NCBI GenBank assembly: GCA_016699835.1
Contig: CP064987.1
Location: 682,001-746,000 of the forward strand
DNA: 64,000 nucleotides
Direction: 5' to 3'
Origin: Phycisphaerales bacterium
Lineage (GTDB): Bacteria; Planctomycetota; Phycisphaerae; Phycisphaerales; UBA1924
Position numbers and translations under genes: made by a program. Shown in pieces: positions 44,828-53,585 of the stretch; within the stretch, counting starts at the first letter, position 1; each line of letters opens with the position of its first letter. The notes beneath the pieces were generated by a model. That model was not told the DNA's origin. It searched no databases and saw nothing but the letters and a program-made list of their open reading frames with translations.

Positions 44828-46870
44828 CTAGGGAACTTCAGGCTGCACAGGCGACGGGGGAATCCCCAGATACGTCAGCGTCCGGTCCATCATCCGCCGG
44901 ACCACCGGCCCCGCCACCGCCGAGCCATAGTGTTCCTTCCTCGCAACTCGTTTGGGTCCAGGATCATCGATCACGCACACCATGACCACTCGCGGCTGCT
45001 CGCTCGGCCCCCCGGCGATGAACGACGAGTTGTACTGCCCGTCGAAATACCCCGCCGTCCCCGCCGGCGCCCGCATCCCCTCGGGGGCCTTCCCCAGCGG
45101 GATCTCAGCCGTCCCCGACTTCCCGAACATCCGGTAACGCCACCCCTCCTCGGCGACGCCCCCGAGCGGCTTCGTTTTCATCTTCTTCTCGACACCGTCG
45201 ACGACCCGCCCCATCGTCTCGCGGGCCAGTCTCGCGACCGGCGCCGGGAGCACACGGTACACCACCCCGGACTGCAGTTCCGTCGCCCCGATCTCGCGAT
45301 GTCCCGCCGTCGGCACCGATGCCGTCAACCGAATCTGGGGCAGCGTCCCCGCGAGTTCGCCAGGCCGGCAAAAAACACTAAACGCGCGCACCATCTGCAC
45401 CGGCGTCACCGCCACCTCATGCCCATAGGCGTACGACGTCTGCGAGTATTTCGTCCACTTGAGCAGCGGCGTCACGATCCCGCTCGCCTCCCCCGGCAAC
45501 CCGATGTTCGTCGGCTTCCCAAACCCGAATCGCACGGGAACCTCGTGGAGTTGCCCCCACGACAGGCGCTCGGCCGCCTTGATCATCCCGATGTTCGACG
45601 AGTTGACGAGCACGTCACACCACGTCATCTCGTCACGCTGGGTCACATCCTCGATGTACCGCCCATACGACGTGTGCCACGTCCCGCCCTCGGTGTCGAA
45701 GACCTCGTCGGGACGCGCCAGCCCAAGTTCTGTGATCACCGACCACACGAACGGCTTGAACGTTGAGCCCGGCTCGTACACGTCCTCGACGCAGCGATTC
45801 CGACCCATCGCCGGGTGTGTGTGCCGTCCGTCGTCGGCTTTCAGCGTGCGATAGCGCACGCCTGCGGGCTTATGGTGCTCTGTTCGATCGGTTTTGGGAA
45901 TCCACGGAAACTCCGTCAGCCCGGGCAAATCGCGGATGATGTCCACCATCGCGAGAACCTCGCCGCTGATCGGATCGACCACGACCAGCCGCCCGCCCGC
46001 GGCGTCGGCCTCCTCGATCCCCCGCGTCAGTTCCTCGTGCGCCATCCGCTGGATCTCGAGATCGATCGACAGCCGCACGTCGCCCCCGACCTCGCCATGC
46101 GCCACCTGCCCGGGCTCGATCCACAAGGGACGCCCGAACTTGTCACGCACGTACGAGATCTTCCCCGGCTCTCCCGAGAGTTCGTCGTCCAAACGCAACT
46201 CGGCGCCCATCAGCCCCTTGTCCTCGAAGCCCACCAGCCCGACGATCGACGCCGCCGCATCACCCGCGGCATACTCACGCACCGGACGCTGCTCCAGCAT
46301 CACGCCCAGTACACGCTGGGCGCGAACCCGCTCCACGATCGCCCCGGGAAGCACATCGGACATCACGAGATAGCGGATCGGCTTCTTCGCGTCGTCGGGC
46401 GTCGCCTCCCCCTCGGCCCCTGCCGCGCCAGCAAGGATCGCCGAGAGCAAACCCGCCGCCCGTGGTTTCGCGGCCGGTCCCGACGCGGCGGCCGCCTTTG
46501 CCTTCGATTCGAATCGCTCGGCGTTGATCGCCAGCACCCGATGCACGCGCTCCGCAATCGCCTCGGGGTCCTCGCCGAGTGTCTGCGCCATCCACGCGAT
46601 CGCCACGTTCGGATCCTTCAGCAGCGTCGGATCGATCACCAGGCGATACCCATACCGCGTCCCCGCGATCAATCGACCGCGGCGATCGAGCATGTCGCCC
46701 CGCAGCGGCGTCTCACGCACGCTCGACACCCGCGACTTGTTCTGCGCATCAAGACGCTCGCTCGGCCTCAACTGCAACTGCGCCACACGCCCCAGAAGCG
46801 CGACAAGCACGACCGACATCGCGATCAAGGTCGCGCGCGCGGGCCAGCGTGGTGATACCGGTGTCGCCAT
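44828..46870 (-). CDS. ftsI: Penicillin-binding transpeptidase (FtsI/PBP2-3 type)
   Basis: Class B penicillin-binding protein of 680 aa that cross-links peptidoglycan, probably at the septum. An N-terminal membrane helix (about residues 12-30) is followed by the dimerisation domain with a low-complexity Ala/Lys insert (about residues 122-165), and the transpeptidase domain with SxxK at Ser369-Lys372 (EPGSTFKPF), SSN in LVNSSNIGM and KSGTAE in MFGKSGTAEIPLG. It is the last gene of a minus-strand cluster behind rsmH, a LysM gene and an ftsL-like gene, as in the dcw cluster. The ftsL-like stop is 8 bp upstream of its start. Confidence 0.92.
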   Translation of the reverse strand: MATPVSPRWPARATLIAMSVVLVALLGRVAQLQLRPSERLDAQNKSRVSSVRETPLRGDMLDRRGRLIAGTRYGYRLVIDPTLLKDPNVAIAWMAQTLGEDPEAIAERVHRVLAINAERFESKAKAAAASGPAAKPRAAGLLSAILAGAAGAEGEATPDDAKKPIRYLVMSDVLPGAIVERVRAQRVLGVMLEQRPVREYAAGDAAASIVGLVGFEDKGLMGAELRLDDELSGEPGKISYVRDKFGRPLWIEPGQVAHGEVGGDVRLSIDLEIQRMAHEELTRGIEEADAAGGRLVVVDPISGEVLAMVDIIRDLPGLTEFPWIPKTDRTEHHKPAGVRYRTLKADDGRHTHPAMGRNRCVEDVYEPGSTFKPFVWSVITELGLARPDEVFDTEGGTWHTSYGRYIEDVTQRDEMTWCDVLVNSSNIGMIKAAERLSWGQLHEVPVRFGFGKPTNIGLPGEASGIVTPLLKWTKYSQTSYAYGHEVAVTPVQMVRAFSVFCRPGELAGTLPQIRLTASVPTAGHREIGATELQSGVVYRVLPAPVARLARETMGRVVDGVEKKMKTKPLGGVAEEGWRYRMFGKSGTAEIPLGKAPEGMRAPAGTAGYFDGQYNSSFIAGGPSEQPRVVMVCVIDDPGPKRVARKEHYGSAVAGPVVRRMMDRTLTYLGIPPSPVQPEVP

Positions 46871-46878
46871 CGTCCCCC

Positions 46879-47208
46879 CTACCGTGCCGCCGTCCTCGTC
46901 GTTTCTTCCGGCTGGTCCGGGATCATCGGCGTCAGCCCGGCCTGCAGCGACGAATCATCACGCAAGGACGCCGGCGAGACCCGCCCCGCGATCTCCGTGC
47001 GGATCAGCCAGAGCCGCTCGTCGAGTTGCCCGATCCGCAACTGCGCCTGCGTCAACTCGCTCCCCGCCTGAAGCCGAGACTGACGCTGCGCCAGCAGCCC
47101 GCACGCGATCAGCCCCAGCCCCGCGATCAGCACGATCCCCTTGGCAAAGACCGACCGCGCCTGCGCCCGCCGCGCTCGATCCACCCGCCGAGTGACGTGT
47201 GTTCCCAT
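46879..47208 (-). CDS. FtsL-like division protein
   Basis: Small bitopic protein of 109 aa. A basic cytoplasmic N-terminus is followed by one helix (KGIVLIAGLGLIACGLLA, about residues 25-42) and a periplasmic coiled coil (LTQAQLRIGQLDERLWLI). This layout and the position directly before ftsI are those of FtsL, which holds the septal synthase complex; the sequence itself is too variable for proof. The ATG at 47208 has GGAGTGGG upstream. It lies 43 bp after the LysM gene. Confidence 0.6.
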   Translation of the reverse strand: MGTHVTRRVDRARRAQARSVFAKGIVLIAGLGLIACGLLAQRQSRLQAGSELTQAQLRIGQLDERLWLIRTEIAGRVSPASLRDDSSLQAGLTPMIPDQPEETTRTAAR

Positions 47209-47251
47209 GGCACCCACTCCAACGCGAGTCCCGCCGAAAACCTTCCGCACG

Positions 47252-48235
47252 CTACTTCACCGACGGAATCTTCAGGACCGTGCCGACCGCCATGGTCTCG
47301 GCATCCACGCTCGGATTCGCGTCGAGAATCGCGTCGGTGTACCGCACACTCCCGAGCACCGCCTTGGCGATCCCCGAGATCGTGTCCCCAGCCTTCACCG
47401 TGTACCGATCGGGAGACGCAGCCTTCACAAGTGCCGTGGGCGCAGTCTTCGCCACGGCCTCCTTCGCGCGGGGCGTCGCACCCGGCGTCGACGCGCTCTT
47501 CACGCCCGACTCCGCAGCCTTCGCCGGAATCCGCAACTTCTGCCCGGGCCTGATCGGCGACTCCTCCGTCAACCCGGGATTCGCCGCGATGATTTTTCGG
47601 AACTCGTTCCCGTTCCCCAAATACTGCTTCGCGATCTTGTACAGGCTGTCGCCCTCGGCCACCGTGTGGAACACCAACGCCTCGGGCACGATCTTCGGCT
47701 CGGGCATGACCACTGGCTTCGGCTCCGGCAGAATCACAACCTCCGGTTTCGAAGGTTGCGGCGTGGGCAACGGGTCGATCCCCGATCCCTCGCCGGAGCC
47801 GTTCTGCTTTCGCCCCACAGCCTCAGGTTCGACGCCTCCCATGCCCATCTTGTGAGTGTCCGCGAGCGGGAGCCCGATCACTCCATCCCTGATCGTTCCC
47901 CCAAGATCACGAACCACATCCTCGATACTCGACCCCTCGCCTTGGGTCAACCGCATGACCCGAGGCGCGTTCTGATCACCAGGCTCGACTCGAGCAATCG
48001 TCGGCTCGGGCGTCGGCGCCGGCGTCTCCATCAAAGGTCCCGGCGACGGCGGCACACGCCCGGCGAACACGGGGTCGGGCCTCGTCTCTGCGGGCTGGAT
48101 CAACGCCGGAGCCTGCACGTCGTTGGCCGCGAGTTTCGTCGTGTTCGCCTGCGACAGGTGATCGCTGATGAGCACCGTCACCAGGATCACGACCACGAAG
48201 CCCACGATGAGCGCCAGTTTCAGTTCTCTCGTCAC
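47252..48235 (-). CDS. LysM-domain membrane protein
   Basis: Protein of 327 aa with one N-terminal helix (LALIVGFVVVILVTVLI, about residues 6-22), a long Pro/Glu-rich linker (about 40-190) and two LysM peptidoglycan-binding domains (HTVAEGDSLYKIAKQYLG and YTVKAGDTISGIAKAVLG). LysM domains hold proteins to the cell wall. The GTG at 48235 is preceded by GGATGG. It stands between rsmH and the ftsL-like gene, an insertion in the usual dcw order, which suggests a role at the division wall. Confidence 0.85.
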   Translation of the reverse strand: MTRELKLALIVGFVVVILVTVLISDHLSQANTTKLAANDVQAPALIQPAETRPDPVFAGRVPPSPGPLMETPAPTPEPTIARVEPGDQNAPRVMRLTQGEGSSIEDVVRDLGGTIRDGVIGLPLADTHKMGMGGVEPEAVGRKQNGSGEGSGIDPLPTPQPSKPEVVILPEPKPVVMPEPKIVPEALVFHTVAEGDSLYKIAKQYLGNGNEFRKIIAANPGLTEESPIRPGQKLRIPAKAAESGVKSASTPGATPRAKEAVAKTAPTALVKAASPDRYTVKAGDTISGIAKAVLGSVRYTDAILDANPSVDAETMAVGTVLKIPSVK

Positions 48236-48380
48236 GCTGTGCCATCCATCCCTGGACGGGCCGAGACTCGGCCGGATCCAAAAGTGACCACGAACACGCC
48301 GGCAGGTGTCCATACCCACAGGTCGCGCCCTGAAATCCGGCATGCGAGCCTTTCGACCCGCCGCCCACTCTACCCCCACT

Positions 48381-49349
48381 CTACACCGCCAACCGCACCG
48401 ACCGGAGTTTCGCCGATCGCGAGCGTGGATTCCGTTCAACCTCGGCCTCGCCCGGCGTCACGACCGCCGGATCATGCACTTCCCACAACCCGGCCGCCTC
48501 TCCCTCCTGGAACGCCCGCTTCACCATCCGATCCTCCAACGAGTGGAACGTGATGATCGCGATTCTCGCACCCGGTTTGAGCCACGCTCCTTCTGAACCC
48601 GCCTTCCTCGCCCCACGCGTCACCGCGCTGAGCAACGCGTCGAGCACACCCAACTCGTCGTTGACCGCGATGCGGAGCGCCTGGAACGTCCTGGTCGCCG
48701 GATGGATCCTGCATCCAAATCCGCCGCCACGATGTCCCACCGCCGCACGCACGATCTCCGCCAGTTGAGTGGTCTTTTCTATCGGCCCGCGGGCCCGTTC
48801 CACGGCCAGTTTTCGCGCGATCCCTCGGGCGAGCGGCTCCTCGCCATACTCGCGCAGAATTCGCTCCAGTTCCCGCTCCGGAAGGCTCGCCACAAGGTCC
48901 TTCGCGGTTATCGACAGCGTCGGGTCCATCCGCATGTCCAATGGCCCATCTCGCATGAAACTAAACCCCCGCGAGCCATCGTCCATCTGGTCCGACGAGA
49001 AACCCAGATCCGCGAGCACGCCATCCGCCAAGAGCCCCCTCGCCGCGATCGACTCGCCGCCCCGCGCAAAGTTCCCCTGGATCGTCACGACGCTGATACC
49101 TTCAACTTCACGCCGCACCCTCGCCTCGGCCTGACCCAGCGTGGTCGAATCCACGTCATTGAGGATCACCGTCCCGCCCGGAGCGACCGCGCGGGCCGCC
49201 CTCGACGCGTGCCCGCCAAGCCCCGCCGTCAGATCCGCAAAGACCTCGCCCGGCTTCAAGTCCAGCGCCGCAAGGGTCTCCTCAATCAACACCGGCACAT
49301 GCCGCGGCGTCCTCTCCCCCGCATCACTCGGCCCATGCTCCTCGTTCAC
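48381..49349 (-). CDS. rsmH: 16S rRNA (cytosine-1402-N4)-methyltransferase
   Basis: Methyltransferase (MraW/RsmH) of 322 aa. The AdoMet site is ADLTAGLGGHASR near residue 40. Further family features are LGFSSDQMDDGSRGFSF and MRMDPT in the middle, RTFQALRIAVNDEL, and ITFHSLEDRMVKRAF towards the end. It modifies the decoding centre of 16S rRNA and opens the dcw-type cluster here. The GTG at 49349 has GAGAGGG about 7 bases upstream. The divergent sppA-like gene starts only 15 bp away, so its promoter must lie in that gene's coding sequence. No mraZ precedes it. Confidence 0.95.
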   Translation of the reverse strand: MNEEHGPSDAGERTPRHVPVLIEETLAALDLKPGEVFADLTAGLGGHASRAARAVAPGGTVILNDVDSTTLGQAEARVRREVEGISVVTIQGNFARGGESIAARGLLADGVLADLGFSSDQMDDGSRGFSFMRDGPLDMRMDPTLSITAKDLVASLPERELERILREYGEEPLARGIARKLAVERARGPIEKTTQLAEIVRAAVGHRGGGFGCRIHPATRTFQALRIAVNDELGVLDALLSAVTRGARKAGSEGAWLKPGARIAIITFHSLEDRMVKRAFQEGEAAGLWEVHDPAVVTPGEAEVERNPRSRSAKLRSVRLAV

Positions 49350-49364
49350 GCCGTACCCTCTCGC

Positions 49365-50378
49365 ATGAGCCGAAATCTCCCGTGCATCGCCCACGCCACG
49401 CTCGCCAACGCCGTCCTCATCCTCACGGTATCGGCCACCCTCGCCGCCTGCTATCCCAAAGTCAGCGTCAACGTCGGACTCGGCCAGAGCCGCCAACTCC
49501 AGGAGGCCCGAGTCCTCCCCGGCGGCGGCCCCGACAAGGTCGCCATCATCGAACTCCGGGGCACCATCATCGACTCGCCCCAGTCCGGCCTCCTCGGCCC
49601 AGGCCCCAATCCCATCGACCAGTTCGTCGCCGCCCTCACCCTCGCCGAGAAGGATCCGCGCGTCAAGGCCGTCATCATCCGCATCAACTCCCCCGGCGGG
49701 AGCGTCACCGCCAGCGACACGCTCTACAGCGAGATCACCCGCTTCCGCGAAGAGACGCACAAGCCCGTCATCGCCTCCATGGGCGAGATCGCCGCCAGCG
49801 GCGGGTACTACACCGCCCTCGCCGCCGACACCATCTTCGCCCAGCCCACCACCATCACCGGCTCCATCGGCGTCATCTTCCCCACCGTCAATGTCTACGA
49901 CGCCCTCACCTCCATAGGCGTCTCCGCCCACGCCTACACCTCGGGCGAGAACAAGGACCTCGCCAATCCCCTCACGCCGCCGCGACAATCTCACGCCCAG
50001 ATCATCCAGTCCACCGTCGATGAGTACTTCGCCAAGTTCAAGGCCCTCGTGATCGAACGCCGACCCACACTCGCCAAAGAGAACATCGCCACCGCCACCG
50101 ATGGACGCGTTTTCTCAGGCGACTCCGCGTTCGCCCTTGGCCTTGTCGATCGCGTCGGCACCCTCCGCGACGCCTTCGCCGTCGCCAAACTCGCCGCCAA
50201 CACGCCCAACGCCCAACTCGTCAAATACGTCGCAGAAGGAACCCCAGTCCAAAGCCCCTATGCCGGAGCCTCCACATCCCCCGGCACAGGCGTCGCCCTC
50301 CTCGACCTCCCCCACGCCATAGGCCTCCCCGACCTCGCCAAACCCATGGCCTACTACCTCTGGACCCCAGGCTGGTAG
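49365..50378 (+). CDS. sppA: Signal peptide peptidase SppA-like lipoprotein
   Basis: Protein of 337 aa with a signal peptide ending in lipobox LAAC (about residues 23-26). The ClpP-like core has INSPGGSVTASDTLY, the catalytic Ser in EIAASGGYYTAL and TGSIGVIF, then DGRVFSGDSAFALGLVD. It would degrade cleaved signal peptides in the membrane. The general-base Lys of the short SppA type could not be placed; the aligned spot looks like Arg. The start is divergent to rsmH at 15 bp. Downstream lie two REP hairpins. Confidence 0.88.
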   Translation: MSRNLPCIAHATLANAVLILTVSATLAACYPKVSVNVGLGQSRQLQEARVLPGGGPDKVAIIELRGTIIDSPQSGLLGPGPNPIDQFVAALTLAEKDPRVKAVIIRINSPGGSVTASDTLYSEITRFREETHKPVIASMGEIAASGGYYTALAADTIFAQPTTITGSIGVIFPTVNVYDALTSIGVSAHAYTSGENKDLANPLTPPRQSHAQIIQSTVDEYFAKFKALVIERRPTLAKENIATATDGRVFSGDSAFALGLVDRVGTLRDAFAVAKLAANTPNAQLVKYVAEGTPVQSPYAGASTSPGTGVALLDLPHAIGLPDLAKPMAYYLWTPGW

Positions 50379-50398
50379 CCAATGGTCGGATGCCCACT

Positions 50399-50424
50399 GT
50401 GGCACGCCTCTTCGAGGCGTGTCT
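50399..50424 (+). repeat. REP hairpin copy downstream of sppA (a)
   Basis: Foot GTGG (50399-50402), stem CACGCCTC / GAGGCGTG (50403-50410 and 50414-50421), loop TTC, tail TCT. The layout matches the REP units around the RAYT in valS, but with different stem bases. Confidence 0.75.
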
Positions 50425-50456
50425 CAATCATCTCGCACCAACACCTACCAACCCTC

Positions 50457-50482
50457 GTGGCACAGGCGTCCCGCCTGTGTCT
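50457..50482 (+). repeat. REP hairpin copy downstream of sppA (b)
   Basis: Foot GTGG (50457-50460), stem CACAGGCG / CGCCTGTG (50461-50468 and 50472-50479), loop TCC, tail TCT. It lies 58 bp after unit (a), in the same orientation, and shares the layout of the RAYT-flanking units. Confidence 0.75.
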
Positions 50483-50555
50483 ACTGCTTCTACACCTCTC
50501 ACATGTACACCATGTCCGTGAATCCGTCTGAAATCACTCCAACACTCTCCAATCC

Positions 50556-51797
50556 ATGCCCACCCCCACCACCATCCTCGTCCTAGGCCTCGGCCGCGTC
50601 GGCTCACTCCTCGCCGCCGAACTCGCACGCGGTTGCCCCCACACCACACGTATCCACGCCGTCGACGCCAGCGAGCACGCCGGCACACGAACCCTCGCCC
50701 TCGCCAAAAGCCTCGGCCACAGCGTCGAATCCCGACTCACTGTCGCCACCGACAACCTCGCCGACCCCGCCCGCGTCCGAGCGCTCGCCTCGAAGGCCGA
50801 CTTCGTCGTCGGCGCCCTCCCCAGCACGCTCGGCCTCGCCGCGATGCACGCCGTCATGGACGCCGGCAAGAACGCCGTGGACATCTCCTTCGCCCCCGAG
50901 GACCCCATCGCTCTCCACGAGCACGCGAAGTCCAAAGGCGTCACGCTCGTCCCCGACATGGGCGTCGCCCCGGGCATGTCGCACCTCCTAAGCGCCCACC
51001 TCGCCTCGAGACTCGACCGCTGCGACGAGATCACCATCATGGTCGGTGGCTTGCCCATCGTCCGATCGCTCCCCTTCGAGTACAAGGCCGCCTTCTCGCC
51101 CCTCGACGTCATCGAGGAATACACCCGACCCGCACGCCTCCGCCGCCTCGCCCACGACACCACTCTCGAGGCCCTCACCGACGTCGAACTCGTCGACTTC
51201 CACGACGTCGGCACACTCGAAGCCTTCAACACCGATGGCCTGCGCACCCTCCTCCGCACCAACACCACACCAACCATGGTCGAAAAGACCCTGCGCTACC
51301 CGGGCCACGCCGATCAGATGCGCCTCCTCCGATCCCTCGGCCTCTTCTCCAAGTCCCCCATCCGCGTCCGCGACACATCAGGCGTCGAGCGCGACATCGC
51401 CCCCATCGAGATCGCCGCGAAACTCCTTCTCCCGCACTGGGCCTATCCCCATGAGCACGCGACCTGCGCCGATCGCGAGATCACCAGCGACCTCGACCTC
51501 ACCGTCATGCGCATCGAGGCCAAAGGCGTATTGAACGACAAGCCCGCAACGTTCCGCGCCGATCTCAGCGACCGCGCCATCGCCGTGGACGTCGGCCACA
51601 CTCGCGTCGTCCACACCAGCATGGCGCGCACCACCGCCTATCCCGCCGCCGTCGTCGCCCGCGCCATAATGCAGGGACTCATCACCAAGACAGGCGTTGT
51701 CGAGCCAGAACGCCTCGCCGAGATTCCCGGCCTCGTCGATCGCGTCCTCGCCGAACTCGCCAACCTCGGCGTGCGCTACACGATTTCCCAGTCATGA
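50556..51797 (+). CDS. Saccharopine dehydrogenase-family protein
   Basis: Two-domain oxidoreductase of 413 aa. The N-terminal Rossmann fold starts with TTILVLGLGRVGSLLAAEL, and the catalytic domain has VPDMGVAPGMSHLLSAHLA and TLRYPGHADQMRLL, features of saccharopine or L-lysine 6-dehydrogenases. It may act in lysine or carboxynorspermidine-type metabolism; the substrate cannot be read from sequence. The stop overlaps the start of the fused aroDE gene (ATGA), so the two genes share a transcript. The start ATG lacks a clear ribosome site. Confidence 0.85.
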   Translation: MPTPTTILVLGLGRVGSLLAAELARGCPHTTRIHAVDASEHAGTRTLALAKSLGHSVESRLTVATDNLADPARVRALASKADFVVGALPSTLGLAAMHAVMDAGKNAVDISFAPEDPIALHEHAKSKGVTLVPDMGVAPGMSHLLSAHLASRLDRCDEITIMVGGLPIVRSLPFEYKAAFSPLDVIEEYTRPARLRRLAHDTTLEALTDVELVDFHDVGTLEAFNTDGLRTLLRTNTTPTMVEKTLRYPGHADQMRLLRSLGLFSKSPIRVRDTSGVERDIAPIEIAAKLLLPHWAYPHEHATCADREITSDLDLTVMRIEAKGVLNDKPATFRADLSDRAIAVDVGHTRVVHTSMARTTAYPAAVVARAIMQGLITKTGVVEPERLAEIPGLVDRVLAELANLGVRYTISQS

Positions 51798-53428
51798 CGC
51801 TCCTCTGCGCGTCCATCCCCGTTGAGAGCGCCGAGGCCGCCCTCCGCCACGCCCACGCTGCGAAGAGACGCGGCGCCGACCTCGTCGAGTTCCGCTTCGA
51901 CGCGTGGCACCTCCTCTCTGAGGTCCTCGCGACCGATTCCGCCAAGGCCGCCACGCTCGCCCGAAATCTCATCTCCGATTCGCCCCTCCCAGTCATCGCC
52001 ACCTTCCGCAGCCAGGACGAGGGTGGCATCTCCCTCGCCGAATATAGCGAGCCGGTCTACGACGAGGACGCCCGGATCGAGTTTCTCGCCAACCTCGCCT
52101 TCGCCGACTATCCCCGCGGCACACACCCGCCCCGATTCGTGGACATCGAGCACGCCGCCATGCCACGCGTGCTCGCCCTGGCTCCGAGCCGGAACAACTC
52201 GGAGGCGCAACACGAGACGACCCGCCCGGGCCTGATCCTTTCGCACCACAATCTTGCCCATCCCCCCAGGAATATCTCGCGTCTGCTCCTCGAAATGCGT
52301 GACCAATCGGTCACCTGTTCGCCACACTTCTCGAGCGTCATGCTCAAGTTCGCCTTCCGCGCGCGCAACCTGCACGACGCGCTCGAGGCCCTCGCGATTC
52401 CCGCCTCGCTCGACCTCCCCACCACCGCTCTGGCCATGGGCGATCTGGGCACCCTCTCCCGAGTCCTTGCCCCGAAGTTCGGCGTCGCCATCGCCTACGC
52501 CGGCCTCACCGACCAGACCCTGACCGCCCACGGGCAACTCGCTCTCGACGCCCTCATCCACACCCACGCCTTCCGAACCATCGACGCGCGCACACGCGTC
52601 TTCGGCATCGTCGGCGATCCCGTCGCCCACTCTCGCTCACCGGCCTTCCACAACGACGCGTTCGCGCGCGCAAACCTGAACGCACGACTCGTCCCCATCC
52701 GCATCGCCGGCGACGCCGATGCCGATGCCGAAACGTCGTACATCAGTTTCAAGGCCGGCACTCTGGAACTCCTCGCGCATCCAACCCTCGACTTCCGGGG
52801 CATGGCCGTCACCGCGCCGCACAAGGAGAATTTGGTTCGCCTGGCGATCGAGGAGGGATGGACGATCGACGATTCTGCGCGCGCGATCGGGGCCGCCAAC
52901 ACGATGTGGCGGCACTCGAACGATGGGTGCCCATCGGTCACGAACACCGACGCGCGCGCGATCGTGTCGTTGCTCGGGCTTGAGCCGGGCACCTGGCAGG
53001 GCCGGCGGATCGGCGTGATCGGAGCCGGGGGGTTCGCCCGGGCGGCGGTCTGGGCTGGAACGGCGGCCGAGGCGGAGGTGCTTGTCGTCAACCGCAGCCG
53101 CACACGAGCCGAGCGGTTGGTCGGCGAGGTCGGCAATGGGTTGGCACGGGTCGGCACGATTGCCGATCTTGCCGGAGTTTCGGCGTTGGTTCAGGCCACA
53201 TCGGCCGACTCGCTCAACCTCCCCGGGCTTGGAAGTGCTGGCGTAGCCGAGATCGTCAGCCGGCTCGGGCCCGAGACTGTGATGCTGGAGTCGATCTATG
53301 ACCCGGAGCGGACAGAGTTTGTGCTCGCGGGCGAATCCCGGGGCTTGCAGGTGATCACCGGTTCAATGTTGTTCGAGGCCCAGGCGCGCGTGCAGTTTTC
53401 TGAGTGTTTCCGACCCTCGGCGGGGTGA
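51794..53428 (+). CDS. aroDE: Bifunctional 3-dehydroquinate dehydratase / shikimate dehydrogenase
   Basis: Fused shikimate-pathway enzyme of 544 aa. Residues 1-255 are a type I dehydroquinase with EFRFD (Glu32), IATFRSQDEGG, the catalytic His in LSHHNL (His151/152) and the Schiff-base Lys185 in MLKFAF. Residues 268-540 are shikimate dehydrogenase with GIVGDPVAHSRSP (275-283), the catalytic Lys in TAPHKENL, and the NADP-binding GVIGAGGFARAAVW. Fusion of AroD and AroE is known in plants, chlamydiae and planctomycetes. It performs steps three and four of chorismate synthesis. The start overlaps the preceding gene by 4 bp. Confidence 0.93.
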   Translation: MTLLCASIPVESAEAALRHAHAAKRRGADLVEFRFDAWHLLSEVLATDSAKAATLARNLISDSPLPVIATFRSQDEGGISLAEYSEPVYDEDARIEFLANLAFADYPRGTHPPRFVDIEHAAMPRVLALAPSRNNSEAQHETTRPGLILSHHNLAHPPRNISRLLLEMRDQSVTCSPHFSSVMLKFAFRARNLHDALEALAIPASLDLPTTALAMGDLGTLSRVLAPKFGVAIAYAGLTDQTLTAHGQLALDALIHTHAFRTIDARTRVFGIVGDPVAHSRSPAFHNDAFARANLNARLVPIRIAGDADADAETSYISFKAGTLELLAHPTLDFRGMAVTAPHKENLVRLAIEEGWTIDDSARAIGAANTMWRHSNDGCPSVTNTDARAIVSLLGLEPGTWQGRRIGVIGAGGFARAAVWAGTAAEAEVLVVNRSRTRAERLVGEVGNGLARVGTIADLAGVSALVQATSADSLNLPGLGSAGVAEIVSRLGPETVMLESIYDPERTEFVLAGESRGLQVITGSMLFEAQARVQFSECFRPSAG

Positions 53429-53585
53429 TCGCGGGAATGTTCCGCCCAGTCTGCCAAACGATGCTGGAATCGGGACTTGCGGCCACCAAACCATGGGCCT
53501 TGGAGAGGGCGGCGCGGCTACGCTTGGGGGCATGGATTTGTGATCCTGGATTGTCCGGCCCGCCGGAGGCGGGTGAGGAGTTGCC

